64,000 nt of DNA from Streptomyces europaeiscabiei (GTDB lineage: Bacteria; Actinomycetota; Actinomycetes; Streptomycetales; Streptomycetaceae), in NCBI RefSeq assembly GCF_036346855.1, contig NZ_CP107841.1:1302001-1366000 (forward strand), given 5' to 3'. The notes beneath the pieces are model-generated. The model was given only the letters and a program-made list of their open reading frames with translations. It had not been told where the DNA came from and searched no databases. Within the stretch, counting starts at the first letter, position 1, and each line of letters starts with the position of its first letter. This document shows, piece by piece, positions 50,701 through 60,075 of the stretch. The position numbers were made by a program, and so were the translations under genes.

Positions 50701-51873
50701 GATGACGCCGCCGACGCCGGCGGCGGCCTGGGTGTGCCCGATGTTGGACTTGAGCGAGCCGAGCCACAGCGGGCGTTCGGCGGGCCGGTCCTGGCCGTAG
50801 GCGGCGAGGAGGGCCTGGGCCTCGATGGGGTCGCCGAGGGTGGTGCCGGTGCCGTGCGCCTCGACGGCGTCCACGTCCTGCGGGGAGAGCCCGGCGGAGG
50901 CAAGTGCCTGCCGGATGACGCGCTGCTGGGAGGGGCCGTTGGGGGCGGTGAGACCGCTGCTCGCGCCGTCCTGGTTGACGGCCGAGCCACGGATCACGGC
51001 GAGCACCTGGTGGCCGTTGCGGCGGGCGTCGGAGAGGCGTTCGAGCAGCAGGACGCCCGCGCCCTCGCCCCAGCCGGTCCCGTCGGTGGCGTCGGCGAAG
51101 GACTTGCAGCGCCCGTCGGGCGAGAGTCCCCGCTGACGGCTGAACTCCAGGAAGGTGACCGGAGTCGACATGAAGGCGACGCCGCCGGCCAGGGCGAGGT
51201 CGCACTCGCCCTGGCGCAGGGACTGCACGGCGAGGTGCAGGGCGACGAGGGAGGAGGAGCAGGCCGTGTCGACGGTCAGGGCCGGGCCCTCGAAGCCGAA
51301 GGTGTAGGAGATGCGGCCGGAGGCGATGCTTGCCGCGCTGCCGTTGCCGAGGTGGCCCTCGACGCCGGGGGGCGGCTCGGGGAAACGAGTGGCGTAGTCG
51401 TTGTACATGACCCCGGCGAAGACGCCGGTGGAGCTGCCCCGCAGGTCGGCGGGGCGCAGTCCGGCGCGTTCGAGGCTCTCCCAGACGATTTCGAGAAGGA
51501 TGCGCTGCTGCGGGTCGGTGGCGAGAGCCTCGCGGGGTGACATGCCGAAGAAGGCGGGGTCGAAGTCGGCGGCGTCGTGGAGGAAGCCGCCTTCCCGGGT
51601 GTAGACGGTGCCGGGGTGGTCGGGGTCGGGATCGTAGAGGGCGTCGAGGTCCCAGCCTCGGTCGTCCGGGAACGTGGAGATGCCGTCGGTGCCGCTGTCG
51701 ACGAGGTGCCACAGGTCCTCGGGGGTGCGCACCCCGCCGGGATAGCGGCAGCTCATGGAAACCACGGCGATCGGTTCCGTGGCCCTGCCCTCGACCTGGC
51801 GCAGCCTGGTGCGGGTGCGCTGGAGGTCGCTGGAGACTCGGGTCAGGAAGTCGTGCAGCCTGTCCTCGCTCAC
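41788..51873 (-). CDS. Type I polyketide synthase, two modules: KS-AT-DH-KR-ACP, KS-AT-KR-ACP
   Basis: A 3361-residue bimodular synthase. GTG 51873 ([16 protein letters not shown]) follows AAGGGAG and begins with a coiled-coil docking domain.
Module 1: KS about 38-460; AT 570-880; DH 925-1200; KR 1405-1590 (B-type, LDD); ACP near 1724 (LGLDSL).
Module 2: KS 1785-2210; AT 2325-2630; KR 2920-3100 (A-type, no LDD); ACP near 3235 (VGFDSL).
Both ATs are malonyl type. The DH keeps its His (HPLLSSG) and Asp (HPALLDGAL), but HxxxGxxxxP, the usual PG motif (here APSVL) and DxxxQ/H are eroded, so its activity is doubtful. There is no loading module. It ends in [13 protein letters not shown], a docking tail probably for the next synthase, whose gene begins 69 bp downstream of its stop. 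Confidence 0.96.
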   Translation of the reverse strand: MSEDRLHDFLTRVSSDLQRTRTRLRQVEGRATEPIAVVSMSCRYPGGVRTPEDLWHLVDSGTDGISTFPDDRGWDLDALYDPDPDHPGTVYTREGGFLHDAADFDPAFFGMSPREALATDPQQRILLEIVWESLERAGLRPADLRGSSTGVFAGVMYNDYATRFPEPPPGVEGHLGNGSAASIASGRISYTFGFEGPALTVDTACSSSLVALHLAVQSLRQGECDLALAGGVAFMSTPVTFLEFSRQRGLSPDGRCKSFADATDGTGWGEGAGVLLLERLSDARRNGHQVLAVIRGSAVNQDGASSGLTAPNGPSQQRVIRQALASAGLSPQDVDAVEAHGTGTTLGDPIEAQALLAAYGQDRPAERPLWLGSLKSNIGHTQAAAGVGGVIKTVMALRHGVLPRTLHVDAPTTEVDWTEGHVRLLTEPVSWPHTDRPRRAGVSAFGVSGTNAHVILEEAPPADPPADPQTEERHDGDPAPAPERPMPAVIPWILSARTTDALKAQAAALLAHLEGHPHTDDLAVARTLADRRSLFEQRAVVVGTGRDTLAAGLRTLAEGRKSPDVVTATARRGGRTAFLFSGQGAQRAGMGRELYEAFPVFADAFDAVCAHVGSGLRDVVFDEDAGRLGRTEWTQPALFAVEVALFRLVESFGVRADFVIGHSVGEIAAAHVAGVLSLEDACALVVARGRLMQELPSGGAMVAVEAAEDEVLPLLDAALVSVAAVNGPRSVVIAGVEAAVSEVAEVLKSQGRRTSRLRVSHAFHSPLMEPMLGAFREVAERITYGAPVIPVVSNVTGRAAAEGELGSAEYWVRHVRQAVRFADGVSALAAEGVTRFLEIGPDGTLTALAQNCVPDASNLLFVPAQRKDRDEPSAVIAALAALHTTGRTVDWDVLLPGSQELVDLPTYPFQRQRYWLDPVADRFGHRGEHPLLSSGIGVADSSTVVATGRLSGRTQPWLGDLATGGGTIVAPSVLTDLALHTGRSLGAHHLTELHVDEPLRLPATGETEVQTVTEEADGDRRRTFALYARPYDPDADPSDDARPWTRHAHGTLAGGPVESAAADTDEAGAWPPPGATPVDPDELYDALEVPADEAGRVVTSVWRLGDEVFAEAALPETKTAEAAGFVVHPALLDGALLTLRALGRPVPHLVSWSGLTLHASAATAVRLHVVPRSATESALRILDVTGAPVLTARSVAVLPFDHEQLPGTVRKSGSDLYTVTWIPADAPSLPEPVSTTRHTGPDGLLAASSTASSTVPSDTPYAELVVVPWQTPESDPESDPETALVPGVHDATARALTLLRHWLTDTRAAGSRLLVLTRGAVAAHTGETVTDLSAAAVRGLLKSAASENPGRFLLLDTDVTPTDDQLADAVRRGHDELVLRDGKLFAPSLSRVRDTPPHPAAVVFPTDRTVLVTGGTGAVGAAVVRHLVTRHGVRHLLLVTRRGPQTPGAAELVDELAAHGARTTVVSCDAADREALADVIDALPPEHPIGAVVHAAGVLDDGVITSLTPVHLTRVLRPKADAAVNLHELTRHLGLSAFVMFSSAAATLSSPGQGNYVAANAFLDAYAARLRADGHPAVSIAWGLWETDSAMTRGLADATHRRAARSGVDALPTGDALVLFDRALTHTEGTPLPLCLDRTALRRAVDRLPPLLRSLTGRPALREAAARPAVGAASPLGLSHLPESRRRDAVADLVRTTLAAVLGHAPETPIRPDTPFTQLGLDSLTALELRNSLSHATGTTLPATLVFDHPTPEAVVDLLLAGLAPAERADDPVSTSTTPHGSESAALADDPIAIIGMGCRFPGGVETPEQFWDLLLQGEDAIGDFPADRGWDNLTALAASDSTGPDTPTYTRRGGFLSGVGGFDAEFFGVSPREALAMDPQQRLLLEVCWEAVERAGVDPRSLRGSRVGVFAGTNGQDYPALLSVSEGDFGGYVGTGNAASVVSGRVSYVLGLEGPAVTVDTACSSSLVALHLAAQSLRSGECPMALVSGVTVMSTPAAFAEFSRQGGLAADGRCKAFGEGADGTGWGEGAGVLLVERLSDARRHGHRVLAVVRGSAVNQDGASNGLSAPNGPAQQRVIRAALAGAGVSASEVDVVEAHGTGTRLGDPIEAQALLATYGQDRSGDRPLWLGSVKSNVGHTQAAAGVAGVIKMVLALRHGVVPATLHVGEPSSHVDWSSGAVELLTEARQWPESVERARRAGVSSFGLSGTNAHVILEEAPVESPVESVVEQVESVVPPVVPWVLSGRSAEALRSQAARLHAYAQTNPEFDPAAVATALVTTRTPFESRAVVRGHDRGGLLAGLDRLAQGEPATNVVEGSAPGFGRTAFLFSGQGAQRAGMGRELYEAFPVFADAFDAVCAHVGSGLRDVVFDEDAGRLGRTEWTQPALFAVEVALFRLVESFGVRPDFVIGHSVGEIAAAHVAGVLSLEDACALVVARGRLMQELPSGGAMVAVEAAEDEVLPLLDAALVSVAAVNGPRSVVIAGVEAAVSAVAEVLKAQGRRTSRLRVSHAFHSPLMEPMLGAFREVADRITYGTPVIPVVSNVTGCLAAEGELGSAEYWVRHVRQAVRFADGVSALAAEGVTRFLEIGPDGTLTALARTVLGDVDDALFAPLLRKDRDEVDSVVSCVAAGFTVGVPVDWAAMIGTRPTAEVDLPTYAFQRERFWPQTKRSAQDFASWEPTEPEDARELANALDISEDVVQDVLSGLSVRRRERTVRAEVDGWRYCVAWEAVSPAPGSVPAGRWLVLHPAGGSTRLDTVTAALPDALVLPVPDQHDRVELARAIRTALTGVVVAGVVVLPDTVAQALIVTQALGDAEIGEPVWWITRGAVAQHHDDGSPHPEQAAVWGLGRVMALEHPDRWGGLIDLQQNPDRDVAGLVAAALASAAEDQLALRDDRAFARRLRQDPAPRATGQGWKPSGRVLVTGGTGALGAHVARWLARNGASELVLTGRRGPEAPGAAELVSELRELGARHVSVEACDMADRASVAALLSRHRVDAVFHVAGVPDHKPFDEIDNAHLAAVLGAKGWGAVYLDELTRGWDLDAFVVFSSVAGVWGSGGQGAYAAANAWADAVVEARCGRGLVGASVGWGPWSGGGMVSDVGAVELGRRGLRVMDPGCALVGLGSVLEGGGGAVVVADVEWERFVPAFTGRRPSPLLTSLPGLNGTETDSDGEKTTGDARAALTARLAGRPETERRRALRELVCERATLVLGRSADSSMDVNRAFREVGFDSLTAVELRNRLNAETGLRLPSTLVFDHPTPRHLADHLHDELFAGPEAAPGGSATPAASYGSDEARFRSTLAAIPFSQWQQSGLLTAVLTLAESDASGTPEDDGDLAHGAIGEMDVDALVQLALGDSAS
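42388..42804. repeat. 417-bp direct repeat, copy 2 (end of second KR, PKS 41788-51873)
   Basis: Partner of 32831-33247, with sharp edges where similarity stops. This suggests recent gene conversion or a module-level recombination that spread one KR end to both synthases. Confidence 0.9.
44033..44895. repeat. AT-domain repeat, copy 3
   Basis: AT of module 2 of the PKS at 41788-51873. Near-identical to the other copies across the GHSVGE region. Confidence 0.85.
45215..46321. repeat. About 1.1-kb KS repeat, copy 2 (second KS, PKS 41788-51873)
   Basis: Partner of 35724-36830. The second modules of both synthases share this KS and the KR end, so these modules are probably duplicates. Confidence 0.85.
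49330..50145. repeat. AT-domain repeat, copy 4
   Basis: AT of module 1 of the PKS at 41788-51873. Homogenization of all four ATs fits a uniform malonyl-CoA specificity. Confidence 0.85.
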
Positions 51874-52095
51874 GGATCGGTCTCCCTTCGGCGGCGGGCA
51901 CGCTGGCTCGCCGGTGGGGCACGGGGCATGGGGTCGGCCCCAGCACCGAGGGGCGCCGGGGCCGGTGAGGGGCGGGCGCACTGCCCGACGCCCCCTCGTG
52001 GGGCAGGGCAGGCCAGGCCTCACCGGTCCCGGGCCTGCCCCAGGGGCCGATTATGGGAGGGGTTCCGCCCGTTTTCGGGGTGCCGACCGAGGGCT

Positions 52096-52111
52096 CTAAG
52101 AGAACTTCTAG
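52096..52111. promoter_or_regulatory. Partial palindrome in the PKS promoter region
   Basis: CTAAGAGAACTTCTAG has CTA/TAG ends and inner partial symmetry, in the 296-bp gap between the mqnD stop and the first PKS start. It matches only 10 of 16 positions of the PAS-LuxR consensus. Position is the best argument for it. Confidence 0.3.
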
Positions 52112-52169
52112 CGTTGTGGCAGGTCTTGGAGGTGGCAGGCCCTTCGAGGCTGTTCCCGCGGAGCGCCGC

Positions 52170-53030
52170 TCACAGGCGGCGGGTCGGGTCCAGTGCGTCG
52201 GCGCGCACGCGGGGCATCAGGCCGAGCTCGGCCGACCGGTCGAGGAGGGTGCGTACGGCGTGCAGTCCTTCCTCGCCGAGCCGGTCCGTGAACTCGTTGA
52301 CGTACAGGGCGATGTGCTGGTCGACGACGGCCGGTTCCATTTCCTGCGCGTGCCGCAGGACGTAGGCGCGGGACGCGGCCGGGTCGTCCCAGGCCGCGCG
52401 GGTGGAGGCGCGGAGGGTGTCGGTGAGGCGGCTCAGCAGGGGTTCGCCGAGGGAGCGGCGGGCGACGATGGCGCCGAGGGGGATGGGCAGCCCGGTGCGC
52501 TTCTCCCACTCGTCACCCATGTCGGCCGTGCGGTGCAGGCCGTAGCGGTCATAGGTGAAGCGTGCTTCGTGGATGACGAGTCCGGCATCCACGAGGCCGT
52601 CGCGGACGGCGGGCATGATCTCGTGGAAGGGCAGGACGACGGTCTCGCCGATGCCGCCGGGCACGGCATCGGCCGCCCACAGCCGGAACAGCAGGTAGGC
52701 CGTGGAGGTGGTGCTGGGCACCGCCACGCGGGCCCCGGAGAGGGCGGCGGGTTCGCCCGGTCGGGCGGTCAGGACGAGCGGGCCGCAGCCGTGGCCGAGG
52801 GCGCCGCCGCTCGGCAGGAGCACGTAGTCGTCGAGGATGTGCGGCAGCACGCCGTAGGAGACTTTCAGGACGTCGAGTTCGCCGCGTCGGGCGAGGCCGT
52901 TGGTGACGTCGATGTCGGCGAAGGTGAGCCGCACGTCGGGGGCGTCGGGAAGCAGTCCCTCGGTCCAGGCGTGGAAGACGAACGTGTCGTTGGGGCACGG
53001 CGAGTGTGCGAGGGTCAGCGGTGTCGTCAT
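52170..53030 (-). CDS. mqnD: 1,4-dihydroxy-6-naphthoate synthase (MqnD)
   Basis: Catalyses the last step to 1,4-dihydroxy-6-naphthoate, cleaving cyclic dehypoxanthine futalosine. The 286-residue protein starts MTTPLTLAHSPCPNDTFVF, the family N-terminal signature, and contains VVLPFHEIMPAVRDG with the conserved His. Length is normal. It lies just upstream of the first PKS gene on the same strand and is divergent from mqnE. In S. coelicolor this gene sits elsewhere with its own menaquinone partners, so a location inside a PKS locus is unusual and suggests a dedicated copy. Confidence 0.93.
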   Translation of the reverse strand: MTTPLTLAHSPCPNDTFVFHAWTEGLLPDAPDVRLTFADIDVTNGLARRGELDVLKVSYGVLPHILDDYVLLPSGGALGHGCGPLVLTARPGEPAALSGARVAVPSTTSTAYLLFRLWAADAVPGGIGETVVLPFHEIMPAVRDGLVDAGLVIHEARFTYDRYGLHRTADMGDEWEKRTGLPIPLGAIVARRSLGEPLLSRLTDTLRASTRAAWDDPAASRAYVLRHAQEMEPAVVDQHIALYVNEFTDRLGEEGLHAVRTLLDRSAELGLMPRVRADALDPTRRL

Positions 53031-53414
53031 GGGCGGGCGCTTCCTTCTTGTCGGCGGGCGGCGGCGGAAGCCCTCAGCAAACCCGTTGCGGATGTGGGGT
53101 TTTCCCCAGACTGCCCTCCGCGAGGATGGGCAGGCCCCACCGACGCGGCGTCGGTGCCCGCCGTTCCCGGCCAGGGCCCGTGGGTCCCGGATCGTTGGCC
53201 GGTTCCCCCGGGTCCGTTGTGGCCGGCCGCTTCAGCGGAGCCGTTCGTGTGGTGCGGCTCCGCTCCGTTCCGCCCGAACGTCCCCGGGCGGAACGGGCGG
53301 TCCGCTGTTCTTCCCAAGCTGATACGTCCCGGGGCGTGTCGACGAGTCGGGCCGCACCGCGTGCTCACACTCACCACGTGTGCCGCCAGGCACTGAACGA
53401 GGAGGTTCCCGGCC
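53031..53414. promoter_or_regulatory. Divergent mqnD/mqnE promoter region with two adjacent hairpins
   Basis: A 384-bp region between divergent starts. Hairpin A has arms 53234-53243 and 53255-53264 (AGCGGAGCCG/CGGCTCCGCT). Hairpin B has arms 53265-53276 and 53285-53296 (CCGTTCCGCCCG/CGGGCGGAACGG). They abut, about 120 bp before mqnE. They may form a structured leader or attenuator, or insulate the two transcription units. Confidence 0.5.
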
Positions 53415-54578
53415 ATGGACGCTGGGCTCAAGCGCGAGCTGGAGGAGAAGGTCTTCTCCGGTGAGCGGCTGTCCCGCGAGGACGGCATCGCGTTGTACGA
53501 GTCGGACGACCTGGCGTGGCTGGGCGGTCTGGCACATGAGGTGCGCACCCGCAAGAACGGTGACGTGGTCCACTTCAACGTCAACCGTCACCTCAACATG
53601 ACGAACGTGTGCACCGCGTCCTGCGCGTACTGCTCGTTCCAGCGCAAGCCGGGCGAGCAGGACGCGTACACGATGCGCATCGAGGAGGCCGTCCGGCTGG
53701 CCAAGGCGATGGAGAACGAGCACCTCTCCGAACTGCACATCGTCAACGGTCTGCACCCGAACCTGCCGTGGCGGTACTACCCGCGTTCGCTGCGGGAGCT
53801 GAAGAAGGCGCTGCCGAACGTCGGTCTGAAGGCGTTCACGGCGACGGAGATCCACCACTTCGAGACGATCTCCGGACTGACCGCCTCGGAGATCCTGGAC
53901 GAGCTGATCGACGCCGGTCTGGAGTCGCTCACCGGCGGTGGCGCCGAGATCTTCGACTGGGAGGTCCGGCAGCACATCGTGGACCACCGCACCCACTGGG
54001 AGGACTGGTCGCGGATCCATCGCCTGGCGCACGAGAAGGGTCTCAAGACCCCGTGCACCATGCTCTACGGACACATCGAGGAACGCCGGCACCGGGTGGA
54101 CCACGTGCTGCGGCTGCGTGAGCTGCAGGACGAGACGGGCGGCTTCCAGGTCTTCATCCCGCTGCGTTACCAGCACGACTTCGTGGACATGAAGGACGGC
54201 AAGATCCGCAACCGGCTGCAGGCACGGACGACGATGGCGACCGGCGCCGAGGCACTGAAGACCTTCGCCGTCTCCCGGCTGCTCTTCGACAACGTCCCGC
54301 ACGTCAAGGTCTTCTGGGTCATGCACGGTGTCCAGACCGCCCAGCTGGCCCTCCAGCACGGCGCGGACGACATGGACGGCTCGGTCGTCGAGTACAAGAT
54401 CACCCACGACGCGGACAACTACGGCACGCCGAACAAGCTGACCCGCGAGGACCTGTTGGACCTCATCCGCGACGCCGGCTTCCGCCCGGTGGAGCGGAAC
54501 ACCCGGTACGAGATCATCCGGGAGTACGACCGCCCCGACCCGGCGCGCCGGGAGTCTCCGCAGCCGATGCGCGTCTGA
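53415..54578 (+). CDS. mqnE: Aminodeoxyfutalosine synthase (MqnE), radical SAM
   Basis: Joins the adenosyl radical of SAM to 3-[(1-carboxyvinyl)oxy]benzoate to give aminodeoxyfutalosine. The 387-residue protein has the radical SAM cluster motif CTASCAYC (CxxxCxxC, about residues 65-72) and the MqnE/MqnC-type barrel, including LHIVNGLHPNLPW and SLTGGGAEIFD. GAGGAGG precedes the ATG. It heads the plus-strand run mqnE, ferredoxin, thioesterase, mqnA, mqnC, ABC genes and ligase. It is distinct from the MqnC paralogue at 56917. Confidence 0.95.
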   Translation: MDAGLKRELEEKVFSGERLSREDGIALYESDDLAWLGGLAHEVRTRKNGDVVHFNVNRHLNMTNVCTASCAYCSFQRKPGEQDAYTMRIEEAVRLAKAMENEHLSELHIVNGLHPNLPWRYYPRSLRELKKALPNVGLKAFTATEIHHFETISGLTASEILDELIDAGLESLTGGGAEIFDWEVRQHIVDHRTHWEDWSRIHRLAHEKGLKTPCTMLYGHIEERRHRVDHVLRLRELQDETGGFQVFIPLRYQHDFVDMKDGKIRNRLQARTTMATGAEALKTFAVSRLLFDNVPHVKVFWVMHGVQTAQLALQHGADDMDGSVVEYKITHDADNYGTPNKLTREDLLDLIRDAGFRPVERNTRYEIIREYDRPDPARRESPQPMRV

Positions 54579-54610
54579 CCCCGGCAGGCCCCCGAGGCCG
54601 GGAACTCCTT

Positions 54611-54709
54611 CGTGCACGTCGTGCACGACTCCTTTCGTGCACGACGTGCACGACTCCCCTCGTGTACACGGTGCGCGCGCCGCCGTTCAACCGTGGTGCG
54701 CGCACCGTG
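54611..54709. promoter_or_regulatory. Two consecutive inverted repeats between mqnE and the ferredoxin gene
   Basis: First pair: 54611-54628 and 54635-54652, perfect 18-bp arms (CGTGCACGTCGTGCACGA) around CTCCTT. Second pair: 54667-54678 and 54698-54709, arms CACGGTGCGCGC/GCGCGCACCGTG. Within the first, GTGCACG recurs four times. They could be a terminator, a regulator site or an mRNA-stability element between mqnE and the rest of the run. Confidence 0.6.
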
Positions 54710-54742
54710 TCCGCATCATGACGACCCGCCAGGCAGGTGTTT

Positions 54743-55042
54743 ATGTCCACGCAGACGACGAACGACGAGGACCTGGAAGTCTGGATCGACCAGGGCCTGT
54801 GCACCGGTGACGGAATCTGCGCCCAGTACGCGCCCGAGGTGTTCGAGCTGGACACCGACGGGCTCGCCTACGTCAAGGACGACGAGGACGAGCTGCTCCT
54901 GGAGCCGGGTGCGACGGCCCTGATCCCCCTGGAGGTGCTCGCCGACGTGGTCGACTCGGTCAAGGAGTGCCCCGGCGAGTGCATTCACGTGCGCCGCGTC
55001 TCCGACGGGGTCGAGGTGTACGGGCCCGTGGCCGACGACTGA
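54743..55042 (+). CDS. Ferredoxin (four-Cys, P450/radical SAM-associated type)
   Basis: A 99-residue acidic ferredoxin. Cysteines are seen in LCTGDGIC and, near residue 77, ECPGEC, with the EVWIDQGLC start typical of [3Fe-4S]/[4Fe-4S] P450 ferredoxins. ATG 54743 is preferred over the GTG two codons upstream. It lies in the mqn run, so it may supply electrons to the radical SAM enzymes MqnE and MqnC or to the P450s. The extra CxxxC at the C-terminal side separates it from the smaller ferredoxin at 21375. Confidence 0.88.
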   Translation: MSTQTTNDEDLEVWIDQGLCTGDGICAQYAPEVFELDTDGLAYVKDDEDELLLEPGATALIPLEVLADVVDSVKECPGECIHVRRVSDGVEVYGPVADD

Positions 55043-55183
55043 CGCCGGCCCTCTCGGACAGGTCACCGTGGCGATCGGCTCGTCGCCCCGGTGACGTCCT
55101 CCGCTCCGCGCTCTCCTGGCCACCCCCGTCCGCCTGTGGACGGGTCAGAGCACCTCGCCCCCTGGGAAGGACACGCACGTCCC

Positions 55184-55948
55184 ATGAGTTCCCCCACCGC
55201 CGACGACCTGTGGATCCGCAGGTTCCGGCCCTCCCCCGACGCCACTGAGCGGCTGGTGTGCTTCCCGCACGCGGGTGGCTCGGCCAGCTTCTACGTGCCG
55301 GTCGCCACCGCGCTCAGCCCCGGTGTCGATGTCGCCGCCATCCAGTACCCCGGCCGTCAGGACCGACGGCACGAACCGGGTCCCGCCTCGGTCGCCGACC
55401 TCGCCGACCAGGTCGCCTCGGCCCTGACGGGCTGGGCCGACGACCGTCCGCTGACGTTCTTCGGGCACAGCATGGGCGCGCTGGTGGCCTTCGAGGTGGC
55501 GCGCCGCCTGGAGCGCCTGGGGCGGGGCCCCGTCCGGCTGTTCGCCTCCGGACGCCGCGCTCCGTCCCGCACCCGCGACGAGCATGTGCACACCCTCGAC
55601 GACGACGGGGTGATCGCCGAGCTGCGCAAGCTGGCCGGCACCGACGCCCAGGTCCTCCAGGACGAGGAACTGCTGCGCATGGTGCTGCCCGCCATCCGCA
55701 GCGACTACCGGGCCGTGGAGACCTACCGCTGCGCCGCCGGTGCGGTGGTGCGGTGCCCGGTGACCGTCCTCACCGGCGACGCCGACCCGCGCACGTCGCT
55801 GGAGGAGGCCGGCGCCTGGAGCGAGCACACCGAGGCCGGATCGGACCTGCGGGTCTTCTCCGGCGGACACTTCTTCCTCTCGGAGCGTCCCGCCGAGGTG
55901 CTCGCCGTGCTCCACGAGCACTTCGCCGCGACGGCCCGCCGGGCCTGA
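55184..55948 (+). CDS. Type II thioesterase
   Basis: A 254-residue alpha/beta hydrolase. It has the LVCFPHAGGSASFY entry motif, the nucleophile in FFGHSMGALVAFEVA (about residues 92-106), the Asp in LTGDADPRTS and the His in SGGHFFLSE. Such stand-alone enzymes clear stalled or wrong acyl groups from PKS carrier proteins. Because neither PKS has a terminal thioesterase, it could also take part in release, though type II enzymes usually do not. AAGGA lies upstream of ATG 55184. Confidence 0.92.
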   Translation: MSSPTADDLWIRRFRPSPDATERLVCFPHAGGSASFYVPVATALSPGVDVAAIQYPGRQDRRHEPGPASVADLADQVASALTGWADDRPLTFFGHSMGALVAFEVARRLERLGRGPVRLFASGRRAPSRTRDEHVHTLDDDGVIAELRKLAGTDAQVLQDEELLRMVLPAIRSDYRAVETYRCAAGAVVRCPVTVLTGDADPRTSLEEAGAWSEHTEAGSDLRVFSGGHFFLSERPAEVLAVLHEHFAATARRA

Positions 55949-56884
<936 letters not shown>

Positions 56885-56916
56885 TCCGTACCCCGTCACC
56901 GAAAGGCCCGGCCACC

Positions 56917-58122
56917 ATGTCCCGACCTCCGAAGTCCCCGCTCCAGCCCGTTCTCGACCGTGCCGCCGAGGGTGGGCGGATCACGCCAGAGGAGGCGCTC
57001 GACCTCTACCGCGACGCCCCGCTGCACGCGCTGGGCGCCGCCGCCGACGCCGTACGCAAGCGGCGGTACGCGGGCACGGAGCACATCGCGACGTACATCA
57101 TCGAGCGGAACATCAACTACACGAACGTGTGCGTCACGGCGTGCAAGTTCTGCGCGTTCTACGCCCCGCCTAAGGACAAGGACAAGGGCTGGACCCGCGA
57201 CCTCGACGACATCCTGCGCCGCTGCGCGGAGACCGTCGAGCTGGGCGGCACACAGATCATGTTCCAGGGCGGGCACCACCCGGACTACGGGGTGGAGTAC
57301 TACGAGACGCACTTCGCCGCCATCAAGAAGGCGTTCCCGCAGCTGGTCATCCACTCCCTGGGCGCGTCCGAGGTCGAGCACATGGCCCGGATCTCCAAGG
57401 TGGGCGTGGAGGAGGCGATCACGCGGATCCACGCGGCCGGTCTGGACTCCTTCGCGGGCGCCGGCGCGGAGCTGCTCCCCGCACGCCCCCGCAAGGCCAT
57501 CGCGCCGCTGAAGGAGTCCGGTGAGCGCTGGCTGGAGATCATGGAGATCGCGCACGGGCTGGGCGTGCAGTCCACCTCCACCATGCTCATGGGCACCGGC
57601 GAGACCAACGCCGAGCGCATCGAGCACCTGCGGATGATCCGTGACGTACAGGACCGCACCGGCGGCTTCCGCGCCTTCATCCCGTACACCTACCAGCCCG
57701 AGAACAACCACCTCAAGGGCCGTACGCAGGCCACGCTCTTCGAGTACCTGCGGATGATCGCCATCGCCCGGCTCTTCATGGACAACATCGCCCACATCCA
57801 GGGCTCCTGGCTGACCACCGGCAAGGAGGTCGGCCAGCTCTCCCTGCACTACGGCGCGGACGACCTCGGCTCGATCATGCTGGAGGAGAACGTCGTCTCC
57901 TCCGCCGGCGCCAAGCACCGCTCCAACCTGGGCGAACTGATCACCCTGATCCGGGGGGCGGACCGGGTCCCGGCGCAGCGTGCCACGACGTACGAGCACC
58001 TGCTGGTGCACGACGACCCGGCGAACGACCCCGTCGACGAGCGCATCGTCTCGCACATCTCGTCCACGGCGATCGCGGGCGGCACCGCGCACCCCGAGCT
58101 GAAGCTGATCGCCGCGACCTGA
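56917..58122 (+). CDS. mqnC: Cyclic dehypoxanthine futalosine synthase (MqnC), radical SAM
   Basis: Closes the second ring of the naphthalene by radical cyclization of dehypoxanthine futalosine. The 401-residue protein shows CVTACKFC (CxxxCxxC, about residues 71-78), GGTQIMFQGGHHPDYG, and LDSFAGAGAELLPARPRKAI, which distinguishes MqnC from MqnE. ATG 56917 (MSRPPKSPLQPVL) follows GAAAGG. It is co-transcribed with mqnA. Confidence 0.95.
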   Translation: MSRPPKSPLQPVLDRAAEGGRITPEEALDLYRDAPLHALGAAADAVRKRRYAGTEHIATYIIERNINYTNVCVTACKFCAFYAPPKDKDKGWTRDLDDILRRCAETVELGGTQIMFQGGHHPDYGVEYYETHFAAIKKAFPQLVIHSLGASEVEHMARISKVGVEEAITRIHAAGLDSFAGAGAELLPARPRKAIAPLKESGERWLEIMEIAHGLGVQSTSTMLMGTGETNAERIEHLRMIRDVQDRTGGFRAFIPYTYQPENNHLKGRTQATLFEYLRMIAIARLFMDNIAHIQGSWLTTGKEVGQLSLHYGADDLGSIMLEENVVSSAGAKHRSNLGELITLIRGADRVPAQRATTYEHLLVHDDPANDPVDERIVSHISSTAIAGGTAHPELKLIAAT

Positions 58123-58131
58123 GCCCCGGCC

Positions 58132-58173
58132 CGTGTGTCCGGAGCTCGCGCGTGCCGGTGCCCCGGACACACG
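58132..58173 (+). terminator. Hairpin between mqnC and the ABC transporter genes
   Basis: CGTGTGTCCGG pairs with CCGGACACACG across a 20-nt loop, 9 bp past the mqnC stop. It may attenuate read-through into the exporter genes. Confidence 0.6.
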
Positions 58174-58225
58174 CGCCTCGCCCCGCACGCACTGCCACAT
58201 CCCTGCACAAGGACGGAGAGAGCCC

Positions 58226-59215
58226 ATGGCGGGCGCCATTCACGCCACGGGTCTGGTGAAGACCTTCGGTGAGATCCGGGCCGTTGACGGAGTAGACCTG
58301 GATGTGCCGGAAGGCGGCGTGCTGGGACTGCTCGGCCCCAACGGAGCGGGCAAGACCACCACGGTACGGCTGCTCACCACCCTGCTGCGCCCGGACTCGG
58401 GCACGGCCACCGTGGCCGGCCACGACGTGGTGCGCGAGCCGGACCGGGCCCGGCTGTCGATCGGCCTCTCGGGCCAGTTCGCGGCCGTGGACGACCGGCT
58501 GACGGGCCGGGAGAACCTCCGCATGATCGGCGAACTGTACGGTCTGCGGTCCCGGCCGGCCCGCCTGAGGGCCGACGAACTGCTGGACCAGTTCGACCTG
58601 ACCGCCGCGGGCGACCGCGTGTCGAGCACGTACTCGGGCGGGATGCAGCGGCGTCTCGACCTGGCCGGCGCCCTCGTCGTACGACCGTCGGTGATGTTCC
58701 TCGACGAGCCGTCCGTCGGACTGGACCCGACCAGCCGTTTGATGCTGTGGGACGCGATCGAGGACCTGGTCGGGCAGGGCACGACGCTTCTGCTGACCAC
58801 CCAGTACCTGGAAGAGGCCGACCGGCTGGCAAGGGACATCGCGGTCGTCGACCACGGGCGGATCGTGGCCCGGGGCACACCCCGCGAACTGAAGGCGCAG
58901 GCGGGCGGACAGCGCGTCGAGGCGACGGTCGCCCGGCTCGAACAGCTCGACACGGCCGCAGCCGTGCTGGCCAGGTTCGGCATCCGTCCCCCGGACGTGG
59001 ACCGGCCGCGGAGCACGGTCTCCGTGCCCGTCGACGGCGGCGTGCGACTGCTGACGCAGGTCGCCGCCGCGCTGGACGCCGACGGGATCGAGATCACCGA
59101 CATCGGGCTGCGCCGTCCCACGCTGGACGAGGTCTTCCTCGCCCTCACCGAGGACACCCGCCGGGACACCAGGCGCCCGGCGCTCGTCGCCGCCGCGCCG
59201 AGCGAGAAGGAGTGA
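58226..59215 (+). CDS. ABC transporter ATP-binding protein, DrrA-like
   Basis: A 329-residue ATPase of the daunorubicin-resistance type. It has Walker A GPNGAGKTT, signature YSGGMQRRLD and Walker B VMFLDEPSVG, plus the C-terminal extension typical of DrrA (TDIGLRRPTLDEVFLAL). ATG 58226 follows GGAGAG. Its stop overlaps the permease start in TGATG, so the two are translationally coupled. Likely job: export of, and self-resistance to, the cluster's product. Confidence 0.94.
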   Translation: MAGAIHATGLVKTFGEIRAVDGVDLDVPEGGVLGLLGPNGAGKTTTVRLLTTLLRPDSGTATVAGHDVVREPDRARLSIGLSGQFAAVDDRLTGRENLRMIGELYGLRSRPARLRADELLDQFDLTAAGDRVSSTYSGGMQRRLDLAGALVVRPSVMFLDEPSVGLDPTSRLMLWDAIEDLVGQGTTLLLTTQYLEEADRLARDIAVVDHGRIVARGTPRELKAQAGGQRVEATVARLEQLDTAAAVLARFGIRPPDVDRPRSTVSVPVDGGVRLLTQVAAALDADGIEITDIGLRRPTLDEVFLALTEDTRRDTRRPALVAAAPSEKE

Positions 59216-60066
59216 TGACAGTGTCGGCAACGGCGCCGCCCGTACCCGAGCTGAAGCCGGGCACGGCCGCCAAGTCCGTGCGTGACGTACTGGTCGTGAC
59301 ACGGCGCAACGTGATCCGGACGGTACGGATCCCCGAGGTGGTCGTCCTCAGCCTCGTGCAGCCCATCGTGTTCGTCCTGCTCTTCGCCTACATCTTCGCG
59401 GGGTCCTTCGCCCTGCCCGGAGCAGACGGACCGGCGGCCTACCGCGAGTACCTGATGCCGGGCTTCTTCGCCCAGACCATCGCCTTCTCCACGGCCAGCA
59501 ACAGCAGTGTCAGCATCGCCAACGACGTGCAGAGCGGCATGGTGGACCGGTTCCGGTCCCTTCCCATGGCGCGCAGCGCGCTGCTCACCGGCCGCACCCT
59601 CGCGGACCTGGTGCAGAACGCCGTCATGATCGTCGTGATGATCTCCTGCGCGCTGCTGGTCGGCTGGCGCATCCACCACGGGGTGCTGCGGGCCGCCGCG
59701 GCCTTCGCCCTGCTCCTGCTCATGGGACTCGCGCTGTCGTGGGTGGGCGTCGTCGTCGGGCTGACGGTGCGCGCCCCGGAGGCGGCGGCCAGCGGCAACT
59801 TCCTGTGGCTGTTCCCGCTGACGTTCCTGTCGAACGCCTTCGTGGCGCCCTCGACGCTCCCGACGGTGCTGCGCTGGGCTGCGGAGTGGAACCCGCTGAG
59901 CGCGACGGTACAGGCGGCACGCGAGCTGTTCGGAAACCCGGGACTCACTGCCACGGGCGGCTGGCCCGCGCAGCATCCGGTGCTGGTGTCGTTGGTCTGG
60001 TCCGTGCTGATCATAGTGGCGGCGCGCGCGGTGGCGGTGCGCCGCTACCGCGCGATGGGTGCGTAG
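59215..60066 (+). CDS. ABC-2 type permease, DrrB-like
   Basis: A 283-residue membrane protein with about six hydrophobic segments, for example VVLSLVQPIVFVLLFAYIF and ALLLLMGLALSWVGVVVGL. It has the DrrB-type segment SNSSVSIANDVQSGMVDRFR and the PLTFLSNAFVAPSTLP motif seen in drug-export permeases. It forms the exporter with the preceding ATPase and is followed 9 bp later by the ligase gene. Confidence 0.93.
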   Translation: MTVSATAPPVPELKPGTAAKSVRDVLVVTRRNVIRTVRIPEVVVLSLVQPIVFVLLFAYIFAGSFALPGADGPAAYREYLMPGFFAQTIAFSTASNSSVSIANDVQSGMVDRFRSLPMARSALLTGRTLADLVQNAVMIVVMISCALLVGWRIHHGVLRAAAAFALLLLMGLALSWVGVVVGLTVRAPEAAASGNFLWLFPLTFLSNAFVAPSTLPTVLRWAAEWNPLSATVQAARELFGNPGLTATGGWPAQHPVLVSLVWSVLIIVAARAVAVRRYRAMGA

Positions 60067-60075
60067 GGGGATCTC

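Noticed and set aside
52096..52111. Full PAS-LuxR box at the PKS promoter
   Set aside because: Only 10 of 16 positions match; listed as a weak palindrome, not as a box.
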